From Spirometra erinaceieuropaei (lineage: Eukaryota > Platyhelminthes > Cestoda > Diphyllobothriidea > Diphyllobothriidae): a stretch of 64,000 bases of DNA. The notes under the pieces were generated by a model that searched no databases, was not told where the DNA came from, and saw only the letters and a program-made list of their open reading frames with translations. The stretch's first letter is position 1, and the number at the start of each line of letters is the position of its first letter. Where the stretch lies: NCBI GenBank assembly GCA_902702965.1, contig CACRXP010000224.1, forward strand, positions 680,597 through 744,596, given 5' to 3'. Below are positions 11,043 through 21,400 of this stretch, one piece after another. A program made the position numbers and the translations under genes.

Positions 11043-11540
11043 AGGCCCTAGGTCCAAGTTATACAAATAGGCCTGCTTTATCACCTCATGCAGATAGGAT
11101 CTCTGCCAAAGCCGAGAAAGGCGCCATGTGCGGCACCACTGGGCAAAGGCTTGTAGGTCGCTCTTTAGGAGTTCCAGCATTATGTTGCGATCCGCCGGCT
11201 TATATGTATATGCAACATTCAGATCATCGGCCTACATGGAGGGCTTACAATTCTGCAATAAATCTTGCATGTCTTTGACAAAAAGGCAAAATAATTGCTG
11301 TTCAAGTACACTACCCTGAATGGCTCCCCTCCTCACGCATGAGGAGTTGGAGATAACATTGGAAATCTTAACCCGTTGTGTGTGAGCACTCATGCAAGAG
11401 GGTATCAAATGTAGGAGTTTACCACCTATTCCGAAAGAGCAAAGTTTCAAGAGAAAAAGAGAATGGTACATGTGACCAAAAGCCCTAGTGAGGTCGAAAT
11501 GGACTGCGTAAAGCGAAAAACTATTCTTCAGAGATTGGAG
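11043..11540 (-). pseudogene. Second LINE reverse transcriptase fragment, opposite strand
   Basis: On the - strand: HSLFLLKLCSFGIGGKLLH, SSCVRRGAIQGSVLEQQLF (a decayed GVPQGSVLGP block), then a missing codon where YADD should begin and DLNVAYTYKPADRN after it, then SDLQAFAQWCRTW. This is RT motif B to the thumb of another LINE. It abuts the + strand LINE at about 11041, so the two meet tail to tail. Both are relics. Confidence 0.7.
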
Positions 11541-11950
11541 AACATGATCAAAGAAAGAGAACTGTCAGATGTCACCAGATCGGGCTGTAAGTGATAAACC
11601 CATTAGTTGGGCACAGTGAGCAGGCTATCCGGGAAACGAACATAGCTGTATCCCAACTGTTAAAAACTAGTAAATAAGAAGAAGGTCGTCAGCGGGCAAA
11701 ATGCACGTGCTTGTTCTTTGTCTCATTCAAATTTGGGTCAAGTTCTTTAAACAGTGTATTGTAACTGATTAAAACAAAACGGACTTAAATGTCACTACAA
11801 TACTACCCCTCCTATAAGAAAGGAGTTCAAAAAAATTATTGTTTATAGAAAGAAAGGTTAGGAGTGTTATGCATATTGTACAAGTTGGTAACGGTCAGGA
11901 AAACGGACGTGACGACCGCTGCGTGTAAGGCGAGGAGTCTGTGGGACAAG
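11541..11950. other. No gene; possible 3' flank of the gypsy relic
   Basis: AT-rich, no coding signal. A 3' LTR would be expected here for the gypsy element on the - strand, but I could not find its matching partner beyond 14525, so none is called. Confidence 0.35.
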
Positions 11951-13060
11951 TTATGACGCGGGGTTATTGGGCGTAAATGGAGTCTGGGAAATCGCAAGTG
12001 GAAATGTGCCGAATGGAGGCTGTTTGGTTGTGGAAGATGAAAGAAGCTCGGTATAAGCCGCCTTCAAGAGATCGACTGAGACCACGTCGGTGCGGTCTCC
12101 ACGTTCAGTTGTAAAATGCTTTTCCTTGGGAGATAGTGTTCGACATGGTCCGCCGTTGGGCCGTTGTAGTGGCCGAGGAACGCTATCTACGGGGACAAAT
12201 ACAAAAGAACATATTAGTAGGTTCCGGTCGATGTACGACTTACTTGTTGGAGGACGCGGAGGAGTGGCTCGAAGATGAGTCATGGCTCCGCGCAATCTTT
12301 GTACATAATCGCTTGGATCCAATTCGGCTGAGCTTTGAGAGCATCCAAAAAAATCCCTGGGAATCTGTAAGGCAATACCGTAGACAAGCTCGGCAGCAGA
12401 ACACTCCAAGTCGGGCTTGAGTGCGGTACGGATACCGAGCATGACCAAAGGCAGACGCTCGCTCAACTGGGAAGGGTTGTAATGATCTCGGAGCGAGTCT
12501 TTGATTTGCCGATGGAAACGCTCGACTTAGCCGTTGGATAAGGGGTGGTATACTGTCGTACGTATGCTATAACATCCAAAGAACTCGGCAAGGCTGTTAA
12601 AAAGTCTAGACTCGAATTATTGGCCTCGGTCGGTGGTAATAGTTGAGGGGACGCCATAATGAGAGAGCCGGTGTTCCAAAAAGACATGAGTAACGGAATC
12701 TGCAGTTATGTTAGTTATGGGAGTTGCAATGGACCAACGAGTAAATCGGTCAGTCGCAGTAAGTAAGTAGTTGCAACCACGCGATGTTGGAAAAGGACCT
12801 ACCAGATCGATATGGACACGTGCATAACGTGCGTCGGATGCGAAAAAAGGATCAATGGGGTCTTTGTTGTGTCGTCCGACTTTGGCCTTCTGAAAGGCCA
12901 AACATGAACTGGTCCACTGGTGGATATCAGTGTTCATGCTAGGCCAAACGAAACGCTCGCTGACGAGGCGCTAGGTAGTGCGGATGCCAGGGTAAGCCAG
13001 ATTGTGCAACGCGGCATAAACATCTTGTCTCATCTCGCTTGGCACTACGGGTCGGGAGGC
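11951..13060 (-). pseudogene. gypsy integrase, broken
   Basis: The zinc-finger part reads LHNLAYPGIRTT (second His replaced by Tyr) and SCLAFQKAKVGRH (second Cys replaced by Phe), so zinc binding is lost. The core has VHIDLVGPFP (first Asp), TITTDRGQ (second Asp) and VERFHRQIKDSL (Glu), so the D-D-E triad can still be read but across different frames and past an in-frame stop just before VERF. The C-terminal part has LPLVMLGIRTALK and AAELVYG. The family joins element DNA to host DNA; this copy cannot be translated through. Confidence 0.85.
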
Positions 13061-13134
13061 ACCGCGCCATACGTCACACAAAATTGTGCCGGAGATGGTG
13101 GAAGGATGAATGGCCCGAACTGAAGACTAGTGTT

Positions 13135-13578
13135 TTAAAGGCTCTCAGTGAAAGTCGGCTGGTTTTGCAACTCTGCCATGCGCTCCAAATCGATGGATGG
13201 ACGGGTGATGGCATTAATGCCAGGCCGAGAAAGACAGTCAGCAACTTGGTTATAAAGGCCTTTAAGAAATAGAATATCGGTGTTATACTGAGAAATGAAA
13301 TCGAGATGCCGGGCCTTGCGGGACGAATACTTGTCAGAAGAAGTAGAAGGGGCATAAGTAAGAGGCTTGTGGTCAGTATAAATAGAAAAATATCGGCCCT
13401 CAATATAATTCCGAAAGTGCTTTATTGCTAAATAAATTGCAAGAAGTTGTCTACCAAAAGTGCTATAGCGAGTTTGTTGGGGTGTCAATTTGGCAGAGAA
13501 GAAATCCAAGGGCTGGGTGCCAGTGGACATCTGATGCTGAAGGGCAGCACCTATAGCGAAAGTGGAGGCGTTGGCCAC
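13135..13578 (-). pseudogene. gypsy RNase H, catalytic residues lost
   Basis: An open 147-codon frame with ASTFAIGAALQHQ, LDFFSAKLTPQQTRYSTFG, LLAIYLAIKHFRNYIEGR, IYTDHKPL and QVADCLSRPG. The first catalytic Asp (usually in a TDAS block) is Asn, and the catalytic Glu after the STFGR block is Gln. The Asp in TDHKPL remains. The domain normally removes RNA from the RNA-DNA hybrid. It is readable but inactive by these changes. Confidence 0.85.
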
Positions 13579-14525
13579 AGTGGAAAGTGGGGCATCAGGT
13601 ATAAGGCGAACACGGGCAGTTTTATCCGCAAAAGCCTTCTTGGCACGATAAAAAGCCTCTGCTGCTGTGTCAGGTAAAGATAACTCGCGGTTGTTCCCGC
13701 GTAAGAGGTTAGTAAGTGGTAACAGTAATTGAGCACAACGAGGGATAAGACGTCAATAGAAATTGACACGGCCTATAAAACGGCACAGTTTTTCAAAAGA
13801 GGTAAGAATAGGGAAATCGCGAATAGCTGAGACTTTGGCATCTATGGGATGACAACCAGAAGCATCTACGCGATGTCCTTGGAAAAAAGAGCGACTGTAC
13901 ACCAAAAAAGCATTAAGAAACATTAATTAAAACGTCAAATTGGCTCAATCCTTCAAAAATGAGACGCAAATGTTGTAGGTGTTTGTGTTCACTGGAACTG
14001 GCCACCAGAACATCGGCGACGAAGACAAACACGAAAGGTAAGCCGCGGAGGGCTTCGTCGTCGTAACGCTGCAAGGTTTGAGCTGGGTTGCGTAGCCCAA
14101 AAAGCATCCTAACAAACTCCAACAGGCCAAACGGTGTTGTAATCAGAATTGTATTACCGACAAAGACAAGGGAGAATGGAATGGCCATTTCTGGCTAATT
14201 AGCCGTCGTCAGCCAGTCATACCCAACCCCAAAGTGTGGAACACCCGAGGTTTGAACTCGGGACCTGTTTGTTAGAAGTCCACGCCTCTAACCACCTGGC
14301 CAGGGGACCGTTGCCCTGTCGGTTGCCCTGTGTTGTAATCGTCGTTTGGGGAACGTCTTCTTGAGCAACGAGTATCTGATAGAAAGCTTTGACTAAGCCA
14401 GTGTTGGAAAGTATTGTTGCTCCGGCTAGGCTAGATGAAGAGTCGTGGAGATGGGGAAGTGGATACCCGTCAGACACAGTGCAGGTGTTTAACCGTCGAT
14501 AATCCCCCTTATTGGCGCCAGTCAA
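13579..14525 (-). pseudogene. gypsy reverse transcriptase, split by a SINE
   Basis: Top part (14525-14330): GDYRRLNTCTVSDGYPLPHL, then SNTGLVKAFYQILVA, where the motif A Asp is Gly. Bottom part (14144-13913): TPFGLLEFVRMLFGLRNPAQ, then FVADVLVASSSEHKHL, where one Asp of the usual YIDD/YVDD is Ala. The remainder to 13579 carries the connection domain with stops. The two parts are separated by a SINE at 14145-14329 with an 11-bp target duplication, which shows that the SINE jumped into an existing gypsy copy. Confidence 0.85.
14145..14329 (-). mobile_element. tRNA-derived SINE with 11-bp target duplication
   Basis: On the - strand: A-box-like TGGCCAGGTGG and B-box-like GAGTTCAAACC, then the family body (gccagaaatggccatt) and the 3' tail tgtctttgtcggta. 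The word gtgttgtaatc flanks both sides (14134-14144 and 14330-14340). The two boxes are internal RNA polymerase III promoter elements. It interrupts the gypsy RT. Confidence 0.85.
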
Positions 14526-14926
14526 AGAGAGACTTTTTGCACACCATAAGTGTTAGCATAATGGTCAGTTCTTCCCTGCACTGCTCGCAAACTACTCGCT
14601 AGAATAACTTTGCGTTTGTAGGGTTCACGAGCACTGTTTGCATTGGCATAAGCCTACTAAGTGGCTTCCTTTGATCTCTATATAATTTCATTTAATACGT
14701 AGTGGTTATCTTCTGGAAAGCACAGGTACTTAGCGTAGTCATTCGGCAATGGTGAGCAGAATAAGGCGTTATTTATGTTGGCTTTATAAACTTTCATAAG
14801 TGAAGAGTTCTTAGGGTAGTCGAACTAGTCAGAAATATAGTCGAATTCATGAAAGACTAAACGTATACATCCGCCTGCATCGCATAGTATGTTTTTAACA
14901 CATACTATTCTATTACCATTGTCTAT

Positions 14927-16604
14927 TCACCTATTGCCTGAGGTAATGCCAATACGATATCTGTCTGTAATTAGACATTTGTATTGCTGACTGCCCTCAT
15001 AGTCTGCAGTTATTGGTCCTGCATTATACTCATGAAGGAATCTAGTTGAAGGAGGCCTTGAAGGATCGCGCATGGCTACCTCCTCCTCGCTTAAACGCCT
15101 AGCAATTCTTTGTGAAGGTCGTGATGGGCTTCTAATAAATTTCTTCAATCTGCCTAAAAGCTTTCAAAGGGGGAAAGATGGAAATGAGTCCAGTGGACCG
15201 CGACGCTCAAAATCGTCCGCAATGTGCATTAGGCTATGCACATTGTAAACCGTGTGCTCGTCACCGCATAGACTCGAAAACTTTCCAGTAAAAGCAAGAA
15301 CAACTTCTTACAATAAACTCCGTTTCGGTCGCATGTCTTAGGGAAGGCTAACAATCTAAGAGCAGTAAAAAGCAGTAAATACAGCTTATAATGATTAAGA
15401 GGCAGGATACCCGGGAGAACATCAAGACGCAGACACAATACAAACTGTCTAAACTCCGTAGCCTTCCAGGACTCGAACTCACTCAAACATCTAGATTTTT
15501 GAGAAAATTCTGATGGAAGTCATGCGTTTAAATAACACAACCTATAGTCTATAGCCTTCATCTGCACTGCCTTCAGTACCCAAGGCGTTGTGCGGCCGCT
15601 TTCCTTCGAATGATGACGTCTAACCCACAAACTTAGCAACCGTCTCACTACTTGCAGGTAAATAAGATGCATCGGATCTAGAGGAAATTCGGTAATAGGA
15701 CCTAGGTTACAAGAAAGAAATGGGGACACACCGACTCTGTGTTCGTCCTCGGCGGAGTGCAAGAAGTTTTCATCCGTCCTATCCCTCTCTCCTTTCTCTA
15801 GATATACTACTTTTCCCATATATACAACCGTCACTGTACAACGTTTGCACCCATGATACGCATTCACATTCTTAATTTGCTTAACGAAAGCCCTCGCCGG
15901 TGCGTCACAAACTACAGAACGGACGCAAACGCGGGTCTGGAGTCCAACGCTGTCGCTGCTGTTGATCCCTTGTTCGCTTAATAATGCTAACTCACTCACT
16001 GCTAACTTAGAGAATGCACGAACATCCGACGGTTTTCCGGTACAACAAAATATGCCAACTGGAAAAATGTTACTGACAAAAGGCCTCGAGATTCTCCATA
16101 AGATTGGCCATATTTCGGTGGTTGATTTTTTAAATACTGGAAGACCATCGATGGCCAACTGAATCTCTATATCGCAAGCGGATTTAACTGTATTCTTACT
16201 TATAAGCCTACGTAGTTGCCTTTCCAAGCCGACGTGTACATATTCAACGCTACCCATTGGGGCAACCTTTAGATCATAGGCCGCTCCAAAGAGTGTTCTT
16301 GGGTCTGCCGGTAGTCGGAGCAAAATCGGCTTAGAAATAGCCAATAGGGCTCATATAGGAGGTCTGCGTCCGCAGGCGCTCCTGCAATAGTCCTCAGGAC
16401 AGCACTCTCGACCGACGAAGTGTTCCTGCCCTCCTGCCTAGGGGCTAAGAGTTCTGAGCCGCCACATAACGTGCTTATAGAGTGACTTTGCGATTTCCTA
16501 GAAAGCCTCGTCTCCATACCTCTTAATACGACGTAATCGTGTTCGTCGGAATTCCTGCCTAAACATGGTAAACATAGAAACAGCAAACAACAGGTATAAA
16601 TCAA
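14927..16604 (-). pseudogene. DNA transposase relic, copy 2 (longest open part 15520-16344)
   Basis: Frames on the - strand in order: an upstream piece (16604-16269), then a 274-codon frame with EYVHVGLERQLRRLI, IEIQLAIDGLPVFKKS, VCDAPARAFVKQIKN, CKRC, VVYLEKGERDRT and FPLDPMHLIYLQVVRRLLSL; next WKATEFRQFVLCLRLDVLPG (below 15486); last KKFIRSPSRPSQRIARRLSE (15148-14927). This is the block order I know from a widespread animal transposase-like family; its superfamily assignment is uncertain. The protein is split into at least four frames, so it is a relic. Terminal inverted repeats were not found. Copy 1 at 8655-9273 is related but more decayed. Confidence 0.7.
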
Positions 16605-16796
16605 TAATGACAGGTGAGTGCAAGGAGTGTCAAGTCACGCGTTCCACGCCGCTCACGCGAAATAATGGCGCCCGCGTGTGCGCGCAATCGAAATGCGACT
16701 AAAGAACGGCAACCAATGAAATGGCAGGTTACATAAAAGAGGTGGCCAATTATGTAACAGACAAACATATCTCGATAAATCGCTATTCACATATAT

Positions 16797-17048
16797 CTAC
16801 TCGATATTTATTGCTACTTTTCTATCTTTCAACTTCAACGGCGAGCAAGACTTGATTAGGCGAATTTTGAAACAACCGCAACATAGTGCCCCGGAAACGA
16901 GGGCACCAACTATCGTCACAATACATCGTACTATTTTCCCCAATATATGACATTGTTTTGCATTACTCGGATGACCAGACTTCTGCACACAACCCTTCAG
17001 TATACTGCATTCTGCGAGACCTGCGTCAAGCCTAGATGATCCTTTCAT
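16797..17048 (-). CDS. Small ORF with one hydrophobic segment, unknown
   Basis: An 83-codon ORF facing away from the VAP gene, whose ATG is 468 bp to the right. It starts MKGSSRLDAGLAECSILKG, is Cys-rich, and has one likely membrane segment (IVRCIVTIVGALVSGALCC) followed by basic residues. No family recognised. It could be a small membrane-protein exon, part of the neighbouring transposon, or chance. No splice sites or repeats decide it. Confidence 0.2.
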   Translation of the reverse strand: MKGSSRLDAGLAECSILKGCVQKSGHPSNAKQCHILGKIVRCIVTIVGALVSGALCCGCFKIRLIKSCSPLKLKDRKVAINIE

Positions 17049-17515
17049 AAAATTATACTTACTTATGTCCTGAGACAGGAGAATTTTTGAACAACAGTAA
17101 ATATGACTTTATGGATGGTGCATGTAATCGCGTCCAGAAATGCGTTTTTTAGACTTCACAGAGTATTCTTATTAGGCTGTTGAATAGCGTTAGCAAACTC
17201 TCGAAAAATGTTTATACTTTTAATCTCCGGAAATGTGGCGAGGCTGATAGCTTGCGAAGCAGACAAACAAATGTGGTTTCACGGCATCGTAATCACTTTG
17301 AAATTTCAAACTTATATGGAAAATATGGGGCTTCCTTCGACGAAAAAAACAAGGCATTGCTTCCTCATCACTGGTCTGCTGCAGTCCTTCCTGCAATCAT
17401 TTTAACTGTTAAATCTCCTTGGCCTTGTTCAACTTCAGCAACCTTTGCCCAATGGGAGACAAGAGTTCCTTCCGCAAGGACATCGCTTAGCGTTAAGTTT
17501 GAAACAAGGTTTACG

Positions 17516-18437
17516 ATGGCAGCTCCACAAAAGGGGTTGTTAATAGTTGAACCGAGCAGTCAGTTAGAGTTTTATGGTACTTTGAAAATTTCGAACGTGT
17601 TTATGTTGATTTATAGGGCCATTTAGTAATGTGCAGACCTCGACCATTAAGCTTTCGAACCCCACTTCTGACAAAGTGACATTCAAGGTGAAGACCACCG
17701 TTCCCAAACGTTACTGCGTCAGACCCAGTTGCGGGATCGTAGAGCCTCAAGATAGTGTTGATGTACTTGGTAATTTAACATTGCACTGAGAATTATGCTG
17801 CAGTTATGTTGCAACCGTTTGACTGTGACAGTGCTGAGAAGAACAAGCACAAATTTATGATTCAGTCTATGATTTTGGATGGAGAAGCCAATGCTAACCT
17901 AGAACAGATCGTAAGTCTAATGCCTTTTTTTATTCACGAATTAGTGGAAAGACGCTCCTTCTGAGAAGATAATGGACACCCGTCTGAAATGTGTATTAAG
18001 GCTTCCGGATGAACTTTTGAGTATTAAACCTACGGAATTAGTCTTTGAAATGGACCCTCACGAGACTGCTACTTGTATGGTAACGGCACAGAACACATCA
18101 CCCAAGAGTGTTTGCTTCAAAGTCAAAACGAATGCCCCGAAACGATACATTGTCTACCCGAACGAGGGAGTAATTCAGCCTGAGGAAACCAAACCAATTA
18201 AAGGTAGTCATCGATTATCACTGACACGGTCCAGTTTCCACTGCTCCGAACGCTGAGCCCACCGGTGATTCACGTGACAAACTCGTCTTTATGGCTACGA
18301 TAGCTCCAGATGACGTTCGTCTGGATCAAGTGGTAAGAACCCGGTTATTTCGCCCATTCGTCTTTTAGTGGCAGACCGTCGATCGTTCCAAAATCTCCGA
18401 AAAACTCTTGATGTGCACCATAAAACCGCGCGGATCC
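17516..18437 (+). CDS. VAP: VAP exons 1-6: tandem MSP domains
   Basis: Exons are separated by introns of 40, 34, 34, 31 and 36 bp. Domain 1 reads LLIVEPSSQLEFYG, then TFKVKTTVPKRYCVRPSCG, VMLQPFDCDSAEKNKHKFM and LEQIWKDAPSEKIMDTRLK: all hallmarks of VAP, with the KVKTT and KHKFM pocket residues kept. Domain 2 starts within exon 4: LSIKPTELVFEMDPHET, then VCFKVKTNAPKRYIVYPNEG, KLVFMATIAPDD and LDQVWQTVDRSKISEKLLM. Exons 5 and 6 mirror exons 3 and 4 of domain 1, so domain 2 is complete in outline. In domain 2 Thr is replaced by Asn after KVKT, Arg by Tyr before the conserved Pro, and the VMLQPFD strand is replaced by a Pro/Thr/Ser-rich piece. Confidence 0.93.
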
Positions 18438-21400
18438 GTAAGTCATTATTCTTAATGCCTTAAAAATTGTCATCAAATGCCATCACCGTTCATAAGTAAT
18501 GATTGCTTTTCGTGGGAGTCTACTGGGTCGCTTACAAGAAATTTCTCCCATTTTTTTGCAAATTTCTCTTGTTTGGCACAGCGACAGTTTACGGTATCTC
18601 TTACGCCACACCTCAAGAATTTATAGAACTCCTGAGAGAAGGACGACACTTCTCTTTCCACCGACTATCCTTACAAAGTCAGGGAGCGCACCGTTTGTTT
18701 TTTGCTTTGAAGGATAAGTGAGACCTTCAAACTATCCGTTCATTTGTAATCAACGGGACCTATCCCTAGTAGTGATTGTCATTTAGCAGGCTCTGCGAGG
18801 ATATAGTATACTTTTTAACACCCGACGGTTTTATGAAGCAGAGGTGTTTGACGCCGGGTCTTCATCTCAGTATTTTAACGATTTTCACTGCCACCTGCAA
18901 TTGCAGTTGGCAGTTGAAAAACTTAGATCTAACAAGAGTCATTTTCTTCAACACCTGGTCGACATTTACTCCCCTCGTAACCCGTGCCCACCCTTGTTGC
19001 CACCTTCCCATAGGGGTAACCATAAGTCTATATCCCATAAGCCTATCCTGTTTCTGCCACTACCTCTGACGATGGACTCCTGTAGGAGTCTGAAAGCTCA
19101 GGATAATAAACGAAGTGTTCCGGTGCTCGACTCTTCTTCTTCACTTATGACATTTTAGATATCACGCGTCTCACCGCTAATTATGTCGGTTATTATCAGA
19201 CAGTTTAATCAAAATGACGTTAATACGCCCCATTGGTGAATTTGAAACTCAGTGATACGAGGTGTTCATTGTGAATTGGAGGCCATAGGCGTAAGGCGGT
19301 TGGGTGAATAGTGGGATTGGAGTGAATAGAGACTGAAAGGAACGACTCCCTAGGACATTTGTTTACAGTTTTCTCTCGGCCTATATCCACCGTAGTCCGT
19401 GTCATCATGCATGCCATGCGTGATACTTCTTAAGCGAACTGGACAGAGAACTTGAAACCCGACTGTCACCGAGCTCATGGCATTGTCACTATACCAGAAC
19501 GCCTTTGGTTTAGCCTGTACCGACGGGTAACCTACCTTGCCCTGGAACTCTATTCTCACTACATAGGCAGGGGGAGTGAATCCATTATTAGTTATAGTTC
19601 TCCCAAACACGGTTTGTCTTCTACAGCATATGGTTCTGCTTGGATTCCTCGCAAATACGTTTTTATTTCCGGAAGCGAGAAGAAAATCGATCCCCTGTAG
19701 ACGCGGCCACATACCGCTTTTGCTGTTCATAACATCTGCATAATGCCTCAACGGGATTTGTGGTCATTTTCAAACTGATCACTTTATCTTGCGGAGCTCT
19801 AATTCGTAAATGACGGAAAATGGCTTCGCAAAATTTCCTTATCCAAGTTGGTATACAGCTAAAATTCAGCGTTCTCGTAGAAAAATTTGTGCTATAAATG
19901 TCGGGCCTGTAATACCTACAGGGTCGGAAGTTTCTGACTGATAAAAGGATCTATCCTGTGCTGGCGAGTACTGGCTTGTACATCAGGGCAGTTCACAGCC
20001 TAGACGTTGCTCTGCTAATACGGTGACCAAAATGCGTAGATATGGCGTTCCGTGGAAGTGAAGCCCAACTGAAACCAAGTAGAGGATGTGAGGTTTGCTG
20101 AACACGTCTTGTATGTGGTCTGTACGAGTTCTAGTTAAAAATTCAAAGTAGTTCGGAGATTTCGCTTTTGCCTTATGCGCCCCTTAAAGATGTAACTTTG
20201 TCCCATGTTTAAGTGTCAGGCAAGTGGATTTACGGGGAAAAATAAAACATTTAATAAGACGCGGAGCCGAAAACCACATGACACTCAAAATCTCCGGGTA
20301 GAAAATGTTTTTTGCAGAGTGACAACCTGTCGCATGACGGTCGCCTTATTAGTCCTATCGGTCTACAATAACATCATTTTCGCACCACTCACTCATCTGT
20401 TGGTTTGTACGTGACGTATCCTCCATAAAATGCAGTGCGAGAAACTGAACAGACTGTTTTGTTGGATTTCTGTTTGCGAAGGTAGAGAGCCTCGAAGTTC
20501 ACTGTGAGGAGGCTTTTCCTCCAAAACAGCTCACTAAATCTAGAAAATACGGCACTGTATTCGCGCTTCATTGGTTCGTTTGCCGAAGTGCACTATGTTC
20601 CTCGTGGAAAATATGGACAATCCCCATCACTAGTTTGGTTCCGTGGTTTCTTGCTGAAAGTTATTTTGGTTTTTCGTATTCATGGGCGTCAGTCAAGCCC
20701 TAAGTAGCTTCTCGGCCTTTAAGATTGAGCACGCCCCTCCCGCGTTCCCCACAGAGTCGCGCAGCACCGGTGACATGCACTTGAATTGGGTTATAGTGAG
20801 GCAATCTTGCACTGCATCTACCGCATTCCCCTTCCTCACCCATCTTGCTCCCATGTCAAGGAAACTGAAGGTGACCACTGGCACAGTGTCTGACGATGCT
20901 AAAAGGTTCGGGGCTCGCATGCGTGACTGTTATTGTTGAAAAGGAACCATTGCGACCTTATCCCAAGCCCTCCAGTGACTTCAAACTATTTCCATGAAGA
21001 CTGAATTGTCGCGTCAGTTGACAACCATCCAAGTTAGGACTCTGCACGCATGCGAGATTAACTATACTGCGGATTACGTTAATGTACTGCAGATATGCAT
21101 TCCTCTGTGTTGGCCCTACTCCCTCCCCTCCTCTCCCATGGACCAGTTGACCGTCACAACCTGTCAGCCAATTGGTGATAAGATTGAGCGCAGTTTCTGA
21201 TGAGGCATGAGGGTCTGCCTTAAATGCATGTCACACGCATGTACGGCAGTAGTTATCGTTCGCGCGAACTCAACGCAGCCTGATAAACACGTGCTTCCAG
21301 CCAGCCTGACACCCTATTTTGTCTAGTTCATATAATTATTATTTCAACAAGCCTCATTGTCAATGTTGGTTTAAGGTGCTCGATGGTTGCATACCTCTCC

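Larger units (their letters stand above)
11951..14525 (-). mobile_element. Ty3/gypsy pol relic
   Basis: Reading from 14525 downwards: reverse transcriptase, RNase H, integrase, in the Ty3/gypsy order. Every domain has stops, frameshifts or lost catalytic residues, and a SINE splits the RT. No gag or protease was found above 14525 and no LTR pair was seen, so this is an internal fragment. Confidence 0.85.

Noticed and set aside
11541..14926. LTRs of the gypsy element
   Set aside because: I compared the flanks by eye and found no direct repeat with TG...CA ends, so none is called.
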